64,000 nt of DNA from NCBI RefSeq assembly GCF_000330725.2, contig NZ_AMZY02000010.1, forward strand, positions 310,001 to 374,000. The letters run 5' to 3'. The notes beneath the pieces were generated by a model. It was not told the DNA's origin. It did not search any database and saw nothing but the letters and a program-made list of their open reading frames with translations. Position 1 is the stretch's first letter, and each line of letters begins with the position of its first letter. This document shows positions 1 through 8,403 of this stretch, in pieces. The translations under genes and the position numbers were made by a program. This DNA is from Mariniradius saccharolyticus AK6 (GTDB taxonomy: Bacteria; Bacteroidota; Bacteroidia; Cytophagales; Cyclobacteriaceae).

Positions 1-242
1 ATCACATGATTAGCTTCACCATGGGTAAGATCCGCATTGACAAGGACGTAGCCAGGAAAGAAATTACGTTCCCGTACTCGTTTTTTGCCGTTGCGCATCT
101 CGTAAACTTTTTCGGACGGAATCAAAACTTCAGGAATATATTCCTCAAGTTTTTGACGGACAATCTCGTTATCCAAGTAAGACTTGGTCTTCTTTTCTTG
201 TCCGGCTACCACCCTAAGCACGTACCACTTATGTTCAGCCAT
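1..242 (-). CDS. nusG: NusG transcription elongation/antitermination factor, N-terminal part (cut by window edge)
   Basis: Reading the minus strand from the ATG at 242 gives a protein beginning MAEHKWYVLRVVAGQEKKTK and containing RNFFPGYVLV, the signature of the NusG N-terminal (NGN) domain. Only about 80 residues are inside the window; the C-terminal KOW domain lies beyond position 1. NusG binds RNA polymerase, suppresses pausing and couples transcription to Rho or to the ribosome. It follows secE by 15 bases, the usual secE-nusG order that precedes the rplKAJL-rpoBC cluster in bacteria. No promoter is visible between secE and nusG, so it is probably part of the tuf operon transcript. Confidence 0.93.
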   Translation of the reverse strand, partial: MAEHKWYVLRVVAGQEKKTKSYLDNEIVRQKLEEYIPEVLIPSEKVYEMRNGKKRVRERNFFPGYVLVNADLTHGEANHV

Positions 243-257
243 CAGTATTAACTTCGA

Positions 258-446
258 TTAGAATAGATCGTAAAACCACTTCATTAAATTCTCGAATCCC
301 AAGTCAATCACCCCAATAACCAACGCAAAAATAAGCGAGGCGACCAAGACCAAAACAGCACTGTTTTGCAGAAATGAATAGGAAGGCCAAGTGACCTTGT
401 TTTTCATCTCGTCGATAGATTCGATAACAAAACTTTTAATATTCAT
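258..446 (-). CDS. secE: SecE, preprotein translocase subunit
   Basis: A 62-residue protein with a short amphipathic N-terminus (ESIDEMKNKVTWPS, the conserved SecE cytoplasmic helix with the VTWPS motif) followed by one hydrophobic membrane span at about residues 29-50. This is the minimal single-span form of SecE found in most bacteria; SecE clamps SecY in the inner-membrane SecYEG channel. It starts at an ATG and lies between tRNA-Trp (upstream) and nusG (downstream, 15-base gap), a conserved bacterial arrangement. The length, motif and context make the call secure. Confidence 0.95.
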   Translation of the reverse strand: MNIKSFVIESIDEMKNKVTWPSYSFLQNSAVLVLVASLIFALVIGVIDLGFENLMKWFYDLF

Positions 447-463
447 GGTTACTACATTGTTTG

Positions 464-534
464 CACGGGCAGAGAGATTCGAACTCCCATCAACGGTTTT
501 GGAGACCGCTATTCTGCCATTGAACTATGCCCGT
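464..534 (-). tRNA. tRNA-Trp (anticodon CCA)
   Basis: On the minus strand this folds as a full cloverleaf: a 7-bp acceptor stem (ACGGGCA with TGCCCGT), D-arm, anticodon loop CTCCAAA giving anticodon CCA, and a T-arm with the GTTCGAATC loop. The discriminator base is G, as expected for Trp. CCA is not encoded. It sits between tuf and secE in the translation operon. Confidence 0.95.
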
Positions 535-590
535 ATGAATTTTTGGTCCCCAAAAGGAACGCAAAGGTAGTTATTGTGGAATAGAGAAAC

Positions 591-625
591 AAATGCGATC
601 CCAAAAAAAATTCAGGATCGCATTT
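591..625 (-). terminator. Hairpin between tuf and tRNA-Trp (terminator, attenuator or processing site)
   Basis: An 11-bp perfect inverted repeat (AAATGCGATCC with GGATCGCATTT) and a 13-base A/T loop sit 23 bases after the tuf stop codon. On the minus strand the stem is followed by GTTTC rather than a long T tract. It could therefore act as a weak terminator that lowers transcription into tRNA-Trp/secE/nusG, or as an RNA-processing or stabilising stem at the tuf 3' end. Confidence 0.6.
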
Positions 626-647
626 GATATATTGAGTCTGTGAATTC

Positions 648-1835
648 TTAGTCAAGAATTTCAGTCACCTGACCAGCACCTACGGTTCTACCACCTTCAC
701 GGATAGCGAAACGAAGACCTTTCTCCAGGGCAACTGCGTTCAACAGGTTCACTTCGATAGTGATATTGTCACCTGGCATAACCATCTCAACATTCTCAGG
801 AAGTTTGATTTCGCCCGTCACGTCAGTAGTTCTCAAATAGAACTGTGGACGATATTTGTTGAAGAATGGAGTGTGACGACCACCTTCTTCTTTTGAAAGG
901 ACGTAAACTTCAGCCTTGAAGTGAGCGTGTGGCTTCACAGAGTTAGGCTTGCAAATGATCATCCCTCTTCTGATCTGAGTTTTTTCGATACCTCTCAACA
1001 AAAGACCAACGTTGTCACCTGCTTCTCCTCTGTCAAGGATTTTGCGGAACATTTCCACACCGGTAACAGTAGACTTCAAACCTTGAGCGCCCATACCGAT
1101 GATGTCAACTGGATCACCAGAGTTGATAACACCTCTTTCGATTCTACCAGTAGCAACGGTACCCCTACCAGTGATAGAGAATACGTCTTCAACAGGCATC
1201 AAGAAGTCTTTGTCGATCAAACGCTCTGGGATTGGAATATACTCATCCACAGCGTTCATCAATTCCATCACAGTAGCTTCCCACTTTGGCTCGCCATTGA
1301 GTGCACCAAGCGCAGAACCAGCGATAACTGGAATATCGTCACCTGGGAATTCATAGAATGAAAGCAGTTCTCTGATCTCCATTTCCACAAGCTCAAGAAG
1401 CTCAGGGTCATCCACCATGTCAACTTTGTTCATGAAAACAACTAGAGCTGGTACACCTACCTGCCGAGCAAGAAGGATGTGCTCTCTTGTTTGAGGCATC
1501 GGTCCGTCAGTTGCAGCTACCACAAGGATAGCACCGTCCATCTGTGCAGCACCAGTAACCATGTTTTTCACATAGTCAGCGTGACCTGGGCAGTCAACGT
1601 GCGCATAGTGTCTCTTCTCAGTCTGATACTCCACGTGAGAAGTATTGATTGTGATACCTCTTTCTTTTTCTTCAGGAGCGTTGTCGATAGAAGAGAAATC
1701 TCTTAATTCAGAAAGACCTTTTTTAGCCAATACTGTAGTAATGGCAGCAGTCAAGGTAGTCTTTCCATGGTCTACGTGACCAATCGTACCGATATTTACG
1801 TGCGGTTTGGAACGGTCAAAGGTTGCTTTTGCCAT
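648..1835 (-). CDS. tuf: Elongation factor Tu
   Basis: The 395-residue product is full-length EF-Tu, the GTPase that delivers aminoacyl-tRNA to the ribosomal A site. Visible motifs are the P-loop GHVDHGKT (residues 19-26), the switch [10 protein letters not shown], the guanine-specificity NKVD, and the C-terminal beta-barrel domains ending in [13 protein letters not shown]. It starts at an ATG. Three tRNA genes (Tyr, Gly, Thr) lie just upstream and tRNA-Trp just downstream, the classic tRNA-tufB-secE arrangement. Expression is probably driven by the strong promoter at 2262-2292. Nothing is missing or unusual in the protein. Confidence 0.98.
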   Translation of the reverse strand: MAKATFDRSKPHVNIGTIGHVDHGKTTLTAAITTVLAKKGLSELRDFSSIDNAPEEKERGITINTSHVEYQTEKRHYAHVDCPGHADYVKNMVTGAAQMDGAILVVAATDGPMPQTREHILLARQVGVPALVVFMNKVDMVDDPELLELVEMEIRELLSFYEFPGDDIPVIAGSALGALNGEPKWEATVMELMNAVDEYIPIPERLIDKDFLMPVEDVFSITGRGTVATGRIERGVINSGDPVDIIGMGAQGLKSTVTGVEMFRKILDRGEAGDNVGLLLRGIEKTQIRRGMIICKPNSVKPHAHFKAEVYVLSKEEGGRHTPFFNKYRPQFYLRTTDVTGEIKLPENVEMVMPGDNITIEVNLLNAVALEKGLRFAIREGGRTVGAGQVTEILD

Positions 1836-1896
1836 GCTTGAAAATCCTCAGTTTTAGTTAAAGATATGAATTAGTTAAATGTGCCATTGTTGTATG

Positions 1897-1968
1897 AGCC
1901 AACGACGGGATTTGAACCCGTGACCCCTTCCTTACCAAGGAAGTACTCTACCCCTGAGCTACGTCGGC
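1897..1968 (-). tRNA. tRNA-Thr (anticodon GGT)
   Basis: Minus-strand cloverleaf with acceptor GCCGACG pairing CGTTGGC (one G-U pair), anticodon stem CTTCC/GGAAG around loop TTGGTAA (anticodon GGT), and T-loop GTTCAAATC. It lies immediately upstream of tuf. Confidence 0.95.
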
Positions 1969-1998
1969 TAATAAACACCCTATGCTATAAAAGCATAG

Positions 1999-2071
1999 AG
2001 CGGGAGACGAGGCTCGAACCCGCGACCTGCAGCTTGGAAGGCTGCCGCTCTACCAACTGAGCTACTCCCGC
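1999..2071 (-). tRNA. tRNA-Gly (anticodon TCC)
   Basis: Minus-strand cloverleaf with acceptor GCGGGAG, anticodon stem GCAGC/GCTGC around loop CTTCCAA (anticodon TCC), and T-loop GTTCGAGCC. It is the middle tRNA of the Tyr-Gly-Thr cluster. Confidence 0.95.
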
Positions 2072-2120
2072 TTTTAAATTGCAGCGCAAAGGTATTGATT
2101 TTTTTGCATTCTGCAATCAG

Positions 2121-2203
2121 TGGGGGAAACAGGATTCGAACCTGTGAAGACATACGTCAACGGATTTACAGTCCGTCCCAGTTGGCCGCTTTGGTATTCC
2201 CCC
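2121..2203 (-). tRNA. tRNA-Tyr (anticodon GTA)
   Basis: Minus-strand 83-base class II tRNA with a long variable arm, as expected for Tyr. Acceptor GGGGGAA pairs TTCCCCC; anticodon stem ACGGA/TCCGT surrounds loop CTGTAAA (anticodon GTA); the discriminator is A. It is the first gene after the promoter at 2262-2292. Confidence 0.95.
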
Positions 2204-2261
2204 AACTGCTTTTTCGTTAATTTTTTCGACTGTTTTGAAGCCTAGTAAACTTAACGGATGG

Positions 2262-2292
2262 CAAAATTATACCCTTTTGCCAAAGATTCAAA
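2262..2292 (-). promoter_or_regulatory. Bacteroidota-type promoter of the tRNA-tuf-secE-nusG operon
   Basis: On the minus strand this reads TTTG - 19 bases - TAATTTTG, an exact match to the Bacteroidota primary sigma consensus TTTG-N19-TAnnTTTG. The -7 box is at 2262-2269 and the -33 box at 2289-2292. Transcription should start near 2255, about 50 bases before mature tRNA-Tyr. Confidence 0.85.
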
Positions 2293-2356
2293 ATAAAGCA
2301 AAAATTTTTCCGAGTATTTTTCGGGTCCAAAAAATAATCCTATAAAAATCAAGGGA

Positions 2357-4966
2357 TTACTTCTCATCGAGGTATTGTGACAGAAACATTTCCTCGTACC
2401 TCTTCGCCAATGGATCTTTCTCTTGGGCGTAAATCTCCTTCGCTAGGTCTAGTACACCTGGCTGGTCAATAAACCCGAAAAGCCCCATAAAAGCCCCAAT
2501 TCTTACATAGTTGGTGCGGTCGTTCTTCGCTATGCTGGACAATTTTTCGATAGCGATGTTGCTATCATCGGTGGCCACCGAGGAGAAATACTCGCTGAAA
2601 TACCCAAGGAAGTAGTAACGATTTTCGCCATTCAGCTGATCGAGTTTTTCACTAAACCAAACTGATTTTCCGGCAGTTTCCTCCGATAAATAATAACCTG
2701 CCAAAGCGACCAGCATACGGATGTTCTTTTCATTTTCAAATCTCCCGGCGATTTCCTCTCGGTTGACATTGTTCTCATTTTCCAAATAGGCCGACAACGC
2801 TGCCCCGGCAACATAGTAGGACGGATGATTGATCCATCTCAAGAAGTCATTCGCATATTTATCAGCATCCATCACCGACAGCAACTCAATGGCGCCTAGC
2901 CTCACGGTGTTTTTCGGATCATTTTCCGCCATTTGGTAAATCGTTTCCTCAAGTCCTTCGATTTCGAGCAGCCAATTTGGATTTTCAGCAATTCCAATTA
3001 AAGCCATTTCTCGAATAGACCAAAAGCTGTCCTTGAGTGCGGCGGCTACGATTTCCCTTACTCCTTCATCTGAAGCAAACATGCTTTTCAAGCTGTCCAA
3101 CGCTTCATATCGCGCAATACCAAGCGTCGAAGCCTGAAATTGATTGATGAAATGCTGCTTCCCACGACTAGTTTTTTTCACAGCCAACAGGTCGACCGCT
3201 TCATCTACCATCAGTAAGTCAACAGGTTCCCCGTTTTCAATCGCAAATTGCTGCCACGCTTTATCAATTACCAGCTCCTTTTCGCGTCGTTCTCCATTTA
3301 CATACCAACTCACCTTGAATGGAATCCGGTACAAAGGAGTTGTTGAGAAATCCTGACGCTGGGAAACTGTAAGCAGCAGGTTATCTTCCTGGCTATAATC
3401 CACCTCATATTCCAATATCGGATGCCCGGAAGCCAAAAACCATTGGTTAAAGAACCAATTCAGATCGAGTCCCGTGACTTCCTCAAAAGCAATCCGGAGA
3501 TCATGGACTTCGACGGACTGAAACGCATGTTTTTTCAAATAATGATTCAACGATTTGAAGAACGCCTCATCTCCCAAATGTCTACGCAACATATGAAGTA
3601 TCGCACCTCCCTTGGCATAGGAATGACTGTCAAACATGTCGTCAGGTTTGTCATGATAAAAGCGGATTAAATCTTCCTGCTTTACCTCCGCCTCATCCAA
3701 ATAGGTTTCGATTTCCGAAACGTGATGCAGATCAGCCTCATCCCGACCATTTTTGTACTCATACCAGAGGTATTCCGAATAGGTGGCAAACGCTTCATTC
3801 AGGGTTAAATTAGCCCAAGATTCAGTCGTAACGTAGTCTCCAAACCACTGATGGAAGAGTTCGTGGGCGATAATCCCGTCCCACTCCGAATCAATTGCCT
3901 CGCGCTCATTCAGATTGAGTTCCTCCATAAAAATGGTGAGCGTGGTATTCTCCATCGCCCCAGTCACAAAATCCCTGACCACGACCTGATTGTAATGAGA
4001 CCAAGGGTAGGGTACTCCGAGAAGACTTGAAAAGTACGCTATCATCTCTGGCGTATTTTGGAAAACAATTTTTCCGCCCTTCTCAAATTCCGGCTCGACG
4101 TAGTAATTCACCGGCATACCATCCCAACTGTCTTTTATTTCGACAAAATCACCAACTGCTATCGCAGCTAAATAAGGTGCATGTGCCAGGTCAAGTTTCC
4201 AATGGTCGGTCCTGGTTCCGTCACCGTTTTCCTTGGATGACAACAGCTTCCCGTTACTCAAAGTCCGGTATTTCGAATCAACTGTCATTTTGATTTCTTG
4301 CGTTGCCCGCTCGTTTGGGCTATCTATCGTTGGAAACCATTTGGAATTATACTCCGTCTCCCCTTGAGTCCAAATCTGCGTGGGCTTACCAGGTTTTGAT
4401 TGAGGATTAACAAAATAGATTCCTTTGGTATCCGTGATTGCAGAACCGGCCGCCGTTGTGTTTTTATTTGGAAAAGCAGTGTATTTGATACGGACCTGAA
4501 TCGTATCGTTTGCTGAATAGGATTTTGGTAAATAAGCTGTGACCTTTCGTTCGTTGTAATAAAAATTAAGCTCAGTAGATCTGCCTTCTTCAAGCAAACC
4601 AAACGCATGGATTTCGAAATCCTTCGCGTCCAACACCACGGTTTTCTGAGGGAAAAAATAGGGTTTCAAGGTCAAAACGGCTTCACCGACGACGGTTTCA
4701 TTTCCATAATCAAATCGTAAGTCCAATGCTGTATGCAACAAATCAAAATCCCGAGTCCTACTTGCCCGATACTCACTGATTTCACTTTCGAGACGTCTAA
4801 TTATTTGTTCGTCCGATTCCATAGGCTGCTGCTGCGCCAAGGAATCCACCACGACCATCGAGCTATCGTTCGTTGAAGAAACCTCCGTTTGGCTTGTCTT
4901 ACAGGCCAAACTTGCAAAAAAGAAAGATGCTATTATTGAATTAGTTATAAATCTATTGCTACCCAT
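2357..4966 (-). CDS. M1 family aminopeptidase, lipoprotein, with C-terminal HEAT-like repeats
   Basis: The ATG at 4966 gives an 869-residue protein with a lipoprotein signal (MGSNRFITNS...FASLAC, lipid-anchored Cys22). The open frame continues upstream but without a signal peptide, so this start is preferred. The M1 signature is complete: exopeptidase motif GAMEN, zinc site HELFH at 368-372, and the third ligand Glu391 after the usual 18-residue spacing (NEAFATY). The C-terminal third is helical and repeat-like, resembling the HEAT region of M1 enzymes. It probably trims peptides in the periplasm or at the cell surface. The 5' end lies 43 bases from the divergent biotin-carrier gene. Confidence 0.9.
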   Translation of the reverse strand: MGSNRFITNSIIASFFFASLACKTSQTEVSSTNDSSMVVVDSLAQQQPMESDEQIIRRLESEISEYRASRTRDFDLLHTALDLRFDYGNETVVGEAVLTLKPYFFPQKTVVLDAKDFEIHAFGLLEEGRSTELNFYYNERKVTAYLPKSYSANDTIQVRIKYTAFPNKNTTAAGSAITDTKGIYFVNPQSKPGKPTQIWTQGETEYNSKWFPTIDSPNERATQEIKMTVDSKYRTLSNGKLLSSKENGDGTRTDHWKLDLAHAPYLAAIAVGDFVEIKDSWDGMPVNYYVEPEFEKGGKIVFQNTPEMIAYFSSLLGVPYPWSHYNQVVVRDFVTGAMENTTLTIFMEELNLNEREAIDSEWDGIIAHELFHQWFGDYVTTESWANLTLNEAFATYSEYLWYEYKNGRDEADLHHVSEIETYLDEAEVKQEDLIRFYHDKPDDMFDSHSYAKGGAILHMLRRHLGDEAFFKSLNHYLKKHAFQSVEVHDLRIAFEEVTGLDLNWFFNQWFLASGHPILEYEVDYSQEDNLLLTVSQRQDFSTTPLYRIPFKVSWYVNGERREKELVIDKAWQQFAIENGEPVDLLMVDEAVDLLAVKKTSRGKQHFINQFQASTLGIARYEALDSLKSMFASDEGVREIVAAALKDSFWSIREMALIGIAENPNWLLEIEGLEETIYQMAENDPKNTVRLGAIELLSVMDADKYANDFLRWINHPSYYVAGAALSAYLENENNVNREEIAGRFENEKNIRMLVALAGYYLSEETAGKSVWFSEKLDQLNGENRYYFLGYFSEYFSSVATDDSNIAIEKLSSIAKNDRTNYVRIGAFMGLFGFIDQPGVLDLAKEIYAQEKDPLAKRYEEMFLSQYLDEK

Positions 4967-4985
4967 GCATTTTGGAGATAAGTCG

Positions 4986-4993
4986 TATATTTG
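4986..4993 (+). promoter_or_regulatory. Candidate -7 box for the biotin-carrier gene
   Basis: TATATTTG matches TAnnTTTG exactly and lies 16 bases before the ATG at 5010. No good -33 box is found 19 bases upstream. Its position favours the start at 5010 over the in-frame ATG at 4965, which would lie upstream of the promoter. Confidence 0.4.
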
Positions 4994-5009
4994 GCGCAAA
5001 ATAATTGAA

Positions 5010-5504
5010 ATGTACACAGCAACCATCAGCGAGTCCGTTTTTGAGGTACAAAAATCGAAAGACCAATGGCTTGTCGGACAAGAAGTACAAGATTGGCAAT
5101 TGACCAAAGTGAGGGAACGACACTACCACTTGCTGCACCAAAATCAGTCCTTCAAAGTTGAATTGATACAAATAGATGAAGAGTCCAAGACGGTCATTTT
5201 GAAACTCAACAATAAACTGGCCGAAATCCAGCTCAAGGACAAATTTGATTTGCTTTTGGAAAAGCTTGGAATGAATTTTTCTAAGGGCACTGCCCCACAA
5301 GATCTCAAAGCACCGATGCCCGGTTTGATTTTTGATATCAAAGTGATGGAAGGCGACGCCGTCAAAAAAGGAGATGCCCTGTTGGTATTGGAAGCGATGA
5401 AAATGGAAAATATCCTCAAATCCCCGAGCGACGGGGTGGTCAAATCAATTAAAATCAAAAAGGGCGAAAGTGTCGAGAAAAATCAGGTGCTGATCCAATT
5501 TTAG
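5010..5504 (+). CDS. Biotin/lipoyl attachment domain protein (stand-alone biotin carboxyl carrier)
   Basis: A 164-residue protein whose last 75 residues form a biotinyl domain: APMPGLIFDIKVMEGDAVKKG followed by EAMKMEN, with Lys131 as the biotinylation site. The N-terminal half (about 85 residues) has no recognised motif and resembles the linker region of acyl-CoA or pyruvate carboxylase carrier subunits. The carboxylase (AccC-like) and carboxyltransferase partners are not next to it. An in-frame ATG at 4965 would add 15 residues and overlap the aminopeptidase start; the -7 box at 4986 argues against it. It is most likely the carrier of a propionyl- or acetyl-CoA carboxylase encoded elsewhere. 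Confidence 0.82.
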   Translation: MYTATISESVFEVQKSKDQWLVGQEVQDWQLTKVRERHYHLLHQNQSFKVELIQIDEESKTVILKLNNKLAEIQLKDKFDLLLEKLGMNFSKGTAPQDLKAPMPGLIFDIKVMEGDAVKKGDALLVLEAMKMENILKSPSDGVVKSIKIKKGESVEKNQVLIQF

Positions 5505-5515
5505 CGGGAATTGGG

Positions 5516-5546
5516 TTTAGATTCTTGACTTAAGCATATATATTTG
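5516..5546 (+). promoter_or_regulatory. Promoter of pyrH-frr
   Basis: TTTA (5516-5519), 19 bases, TATATTTG (5539-5546): exact -7 box, one mismatch in the -33 box, ideal spacing. Transcription should start near 5553, about 50 bases before the pyrH ATG. Confidence 0.7.
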
Positions 5547-5604
5547 TCGGATTTATCGAAATTTCTACAGGATTCAAACCTCCTTTTTCAAACTCAAAAG
5601 ACCA

Positions 5605-6315
5605 ATGAAGTACAAAAGAATATTGCTGAAGCTGAGCGGCGAGGCTCTCATGGGCGAGAAAAAATACGGCATCGATTCCAACAGACTTGAGCAGTACGCA
5701 CAGGAAATCAAAAAAATTAAGGACTTGGGTGTCGAGATCGCGATCGTAATCGGGGGAGGCAATATTTTCAGAGGCGTCCAGGCAGAGAGGACGGGAATTG
5801 ACCGGGTTCAAGGAGATTACATGGGAATGCTAGCGACATTAATCAATGCAATGGCACTACAAAGTTCTTTGGAACAAAATGGCATGTACACCCGCCTCAT
5901 GTCTGGCATCAAGGTCGAAAGCGTTTGCGAACCCTTTATCAGAAGAAGGGCTATTAGGCATTTGGAAAAAGGAAGAATTGTGATTTTCGGCGCTGGAATA
6001 GGGAATCCCTATTTCACTACAGATTCCACGGCCGCGCTTAGGGCGATTGAAATCGAAGCTGACGTGGTATTGAAAGGTACCCGCGTAGATGGAGTCTATA
6101 CCGCCGATCCTGAGAAGGACAAGAGTGCAACGAAATACGGCACGCTGTCATTCCAAGAGGCATATGAAAAAAACCTCAACATTATGGACATGACGGCATT
6201 TACACTTTGCCAAGAAAACAACCTTCCAATCATTGTATTTGACATGAACGTCCCCGGCAACCTCGAAAACCTTGTCAAAGGAGAGGAAATCGGCACTTTA
6301 ATATCATCCAACTAA
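5605..6315 (+). CDS. pyrH: UMP kinase
   Basis: A 236-residue amino-acid-kinase-fold protein matching bacterial hexameric UMP kinase. It shows the N-terminal [14 protein letters not shown], the GGGNIFRG loop, [11 protein letters not shown], and the [19 protein letters not shown] phosphate-binding segment. It phosphorylates UMP to UDP in pyrimidine nucleotide synthesis. It is followed after 11 bases by frr, and pyrH-frr pairing is widespread in bacteria. Transcription is expected from the promoter at 5516-5546. Full length, nothing unusual. Confidence 0.97.
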   Translation: MKYKRILLKLSGEALMGEKKYGIDSNRLEQYAQEIKKIKDLGVEIAIVIGGGNIFRGVQAERTGIDRVQGDYMGMLATLINAMALQSSLEQNGMYTRLMSGIKVESVCEPFIRRRAIRHLEKGRIVIFGAGIGNPYFTTDSTAALRAIEIEADVVLKGTRVDGVYTADPEKDKSATKYGTLSFQEAYEKNLNIMDMTAFTLCQENNLPIIVFDMNVPGNLENLVKGEEIGTLISSN

Positions 6316-6326
6316 TCCAGAAAGAC

Positions 6327-6887
6327 ATGGAAGAAATTCAACTATACCTGGAAGAAGCAAAAGAATTGATGCAAAAAGCGGTCAACCATACTTCTGCCGA
6401 ACTGGTGAAAATCCGCGCGGGTAAAGCAATGCCAAATTTGCTTGACGGCATCATGGTATCGTACTACGGCTCCCCAACGCCACTTCAGCAAGTATCCTCA
6501 GTCAATACACCCGACGCGAGGACTTTGACAATCAAGCCTTGGGAGCGCAACCTCATCGGGGAGATAGAAAAAGCTATCATCAATTCGGATTTGGGCCTTG
6601 CGCCGCAAAACAATGGCGAAATGGTCATACTTACCATTCCCCCACTGACAGAGGAGCGCCGGAAACAATTGGTGAAATTGGCCAAACAAGAAACAGAGGC
6701 TGGTAAAGTTTCCGTAAGGACTATCAGAAAAGAAACCAATGATTCTCTTAAGAAATTGCAGAAGGACGGAGCCTCAGAGGACGACATCAAACGCGCCGAA
6801 GAAGTGGTCCAAAAGTATACGGACCAGTATTCCGCCAAAATCGATGAGTTGTTGGTGAAAAAAGAGCATGAGATCTTGACTGTCTGA
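6327..6887 (+). CDS. frr: Ribosome recycling factor
   Basis: The 186-residue product is the two-domain ribosome recycling factor that splits post-termination ribosomes with EF-G. Recognisable segments are HTSAELVKIRAGKAMPNLLDG, VNTPDARTLTIKPWER, LGLAPQNNGEMVILTIPPLTEERRKQLVK and VSVRTIRKETNDSLKK. Length is as expected for the family. It lies 11 bases after pyrH and is followed by a clear terminator at 6914-6947. Confidence 0.97.
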   Translation: MEEIQLYLEEAKELMQKAVNHTSAELVKIRAGKAMPNLLDGIMVSYYGSPTPLQQVSSVNTPDARTLTIKPWERNLIGEIEKAIINSDLGLAPQNNGEMVILTIPPLTEERRKQLVKLAKQETEAGKVSVRTIRKETNDSLKKLQKDGASEDDIKRAEEVVQKYTDQYSAKIDELLVKKEHEILTV

Positions 6888-6913
6888 TCTCACACAGAAT
6901 CATCGATCCAAAA

Positions 6914-6947
6914 CAAAGCGGGCCAAGTCGGTCCGCTTTTTTGTTTT
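6914..6947 (+). terminator. Rho-independent terminator after pyrH-frr
   Basis: Stem AAGCGGGCC / GGTCCGCTT (9 bp with one G-U), 5-base loop, then a run of T interrupted by one G. It lies 27 bases after the frr stop. Confidence 0.85.
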
Positions 6948-7364
6948 TCGCCCTAAAGACACCTCCAAGCCAGGACCCGCTATGGTATTCCAAACGTGCC
7001 CACGATTAATTGAAAAATCCATCGTGTTACTGTCCTGATTTTCAAAGGTTTTTGTACTGAATGTTTTTGGAAAAAACAAAAAAGTGAAAAAACGGATGCC
7101 TGGGAATGTGTCTTTCGAAAATATTTTGAAAAAAAATTCACCTAAAAATCCGCTTTAAGAATCGAAATTTGATTGTCACAAACGGATATTTGCTTTTCAT
7201 TTTTTGAACCTTTTCACCCCCCGAAAAAAGCTTTGTTTTTGAAATGCAATGCTCTAAATTTCAACTGTTTCGAAAAAAAATCTCCTTCAGTCCAATCGAA
7301 ACAAACCAAAAAAAATCACCCACCCTTAGCCTCTAAAACTGGTGGCTAAACAACATTCAAGGTT
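6948..7364 (+). other. A/T-rich intergenic region with promoter and structured leader
   Basis: About 400 bases with many A and T runs and no convincing coding frame. The only supported contents are the promoter at 7232-7262 and two inverted repeats in the leader that follows (7267-7302 and 7326-7349). I see no tRNA or known riboswitch consensus in it. Confidence 0.5.
7232..7262 (+). promoter_or_regulatory. Promoter for the 7365 oxidoreductase-like gene
   Basis: TTTG (7232-7235), exactly 19 bases, TAAATTTC (7255-7262): a full -33 box and a -7 box with one mismatch to TAnnTTTG. Transcription would start near 7269, leaving a leader of about 95 bases. Confidence 0.6.
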
Positions 7365-7979
7365 ATGAAAATAGGAATCTTAGGCGGCACCAAGTTGTCA
7401 GCCACACTCGGAAACAAGTTGCTTAACTCCAATCAGACCGTTGTATTTGGTGTCAGGGAAGACTTCGTCACCAAGGACATCGAATGGAAAATCCTCAACA
7501 TGCATCTAGACAAGGTGTTTAGCTTTGAAAAAGCGATTGAGATGTCGGATGTACTATTGATTTGCTGCGAAAACGAGCACCTTCCAAAAGTATGCTCAGC
7601 GATGGAAAGATCCGATTTGGGCTGCAAGATCATCATCGACTGTACCAACGGGGCCTATACCAAAGATTTTTGCTGCAATACCCAGTTAATCCAAAAAAGC
7701 ATCGGTGACCAAAAGCTTTTCAAAGCCTTCAATAACCTCGGGATAGACTATCCAAAATCCGACCCTATGGGTTTGGTGAAGGAAACCTACTATTGCGGGC
7801 CTAATTCTATCGAAAAAGTCAGTGTCAAAAAGATTATCGAGTGGGTTGGATTCAAGCCAGTGGATGCAGGCGATCTTGATAATGCATTGCTGTTGGAAGC
7901 CTTTTATCACCTCCGAAAAACCATCTCATTCCAACGACCTGAGAAAATGGATTACCATTTTAAGCTGATTACTGTTTAA
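7365..7979 (+). CDS. NADP/F420-dependent oxidoreductase-like Rossmann protein
   Basis: A 204-residue protein starting with a nucleotide-binding motif (MKIGILGGTKLSATLGNKLL) and continuing with the layout of the NADPH:F420-oxidoreductase-like family: beta-alpha-beta fold, KAIEMSDVLLICCE, IIIDCTNG, KLFKAFNNLGI. Family members reduce or oxidise small carbonyl or flavin-like substrates with NADP; the substrate here is unknown. There is no adjacent partner gene. It has its own promoter and a long leader with two potential hairpins, which is unusual in this window. Confidence 0.7.
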   Translation: MKIGILGGTKLSATLGNKLLNSNQTVVFGVREDFVTKDIEWKILNMHLDKVFSFEKAIEMSDVLLICCENEHLPKVCSAMERSDLGCKIIIDCTNGAYTKDFCCNTQLIQKSIGDQKLFKAFNNLGIDYPKSDPMGLVKETYYCGPNSIEKVSVKKIIEWVGFKPVDAGDLDNALLLEAFYHLRKTISFQRPEKMDYHFKLITV

Positions 7980-8001
7980 AACACAGGCTGGCGACGACGA
8001 T

Positions 8002-8403
8002 TCATTTCAGCGAGTAGCCCCGCTGCTCCATGATCCTGAAAAAAAGGATATGCGCCATATTGCGCGCATGTTCCTTGGCATAGTCCGCATTTTTTCCTTC
8101 GAAATGTTCGTGGATCGTGCCGAACCACAATTCAAGCCAATTTCCAAAATGCTCCTGACCGATGATGCCTCCGGTGTCTCGGTCCATTTTTTTGTGTACA
8201 GGCACCGGGCTAAATTTTCCCGCACCTGGACCTGTCTGTAGGAGAACCATTTCCCAAAAATCCGTCAATCGCTCGAGGTGTATCTCCCAATCCTGCACAA
8301 CCTGGTTGAAAATCGGACCTAAACGCTCATGCTGCCGGACTTTGGCGTAAAATGACCTTACCAACACCGAAACATCTTGTCGTCCTAGGATATCCGGTTT
8401 CAT
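8002..8403 (-). CDS. Group III truncated haemoglobin
   Basis: A 133-residue globin of the 2-over-2 truncated type. The N-terminal RQDVSVLVRSFYAKVRQHERLGPIF and LERLTDFWEMVLLQTG match group III proteins, and the proximal haem ligand is probably His85 in HFGNWLELW. Such globins bind oxygen or nitric oxide and are thought to act in redox or NO chemistry. The ATG overlaps the stop of the upstream phosphodiesterase gene by four bases (ATGA type), so the two are translationally coupled, as the last genes of the aguB-aguA operon. Confidence 0.88.
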   Translation of the reverse strand: MKPDILGRQDVSVLVRSFYAKVRQHERLGPIFNQVVQDWEIHLERLTDFWEMVLLQTGPGAGKFSPVPVHKKMDRDTGGIIGQEHFGNWLELWFGTIHEHFEGKNADYAKEHARNMAHILFFRIMEQRGYSLK

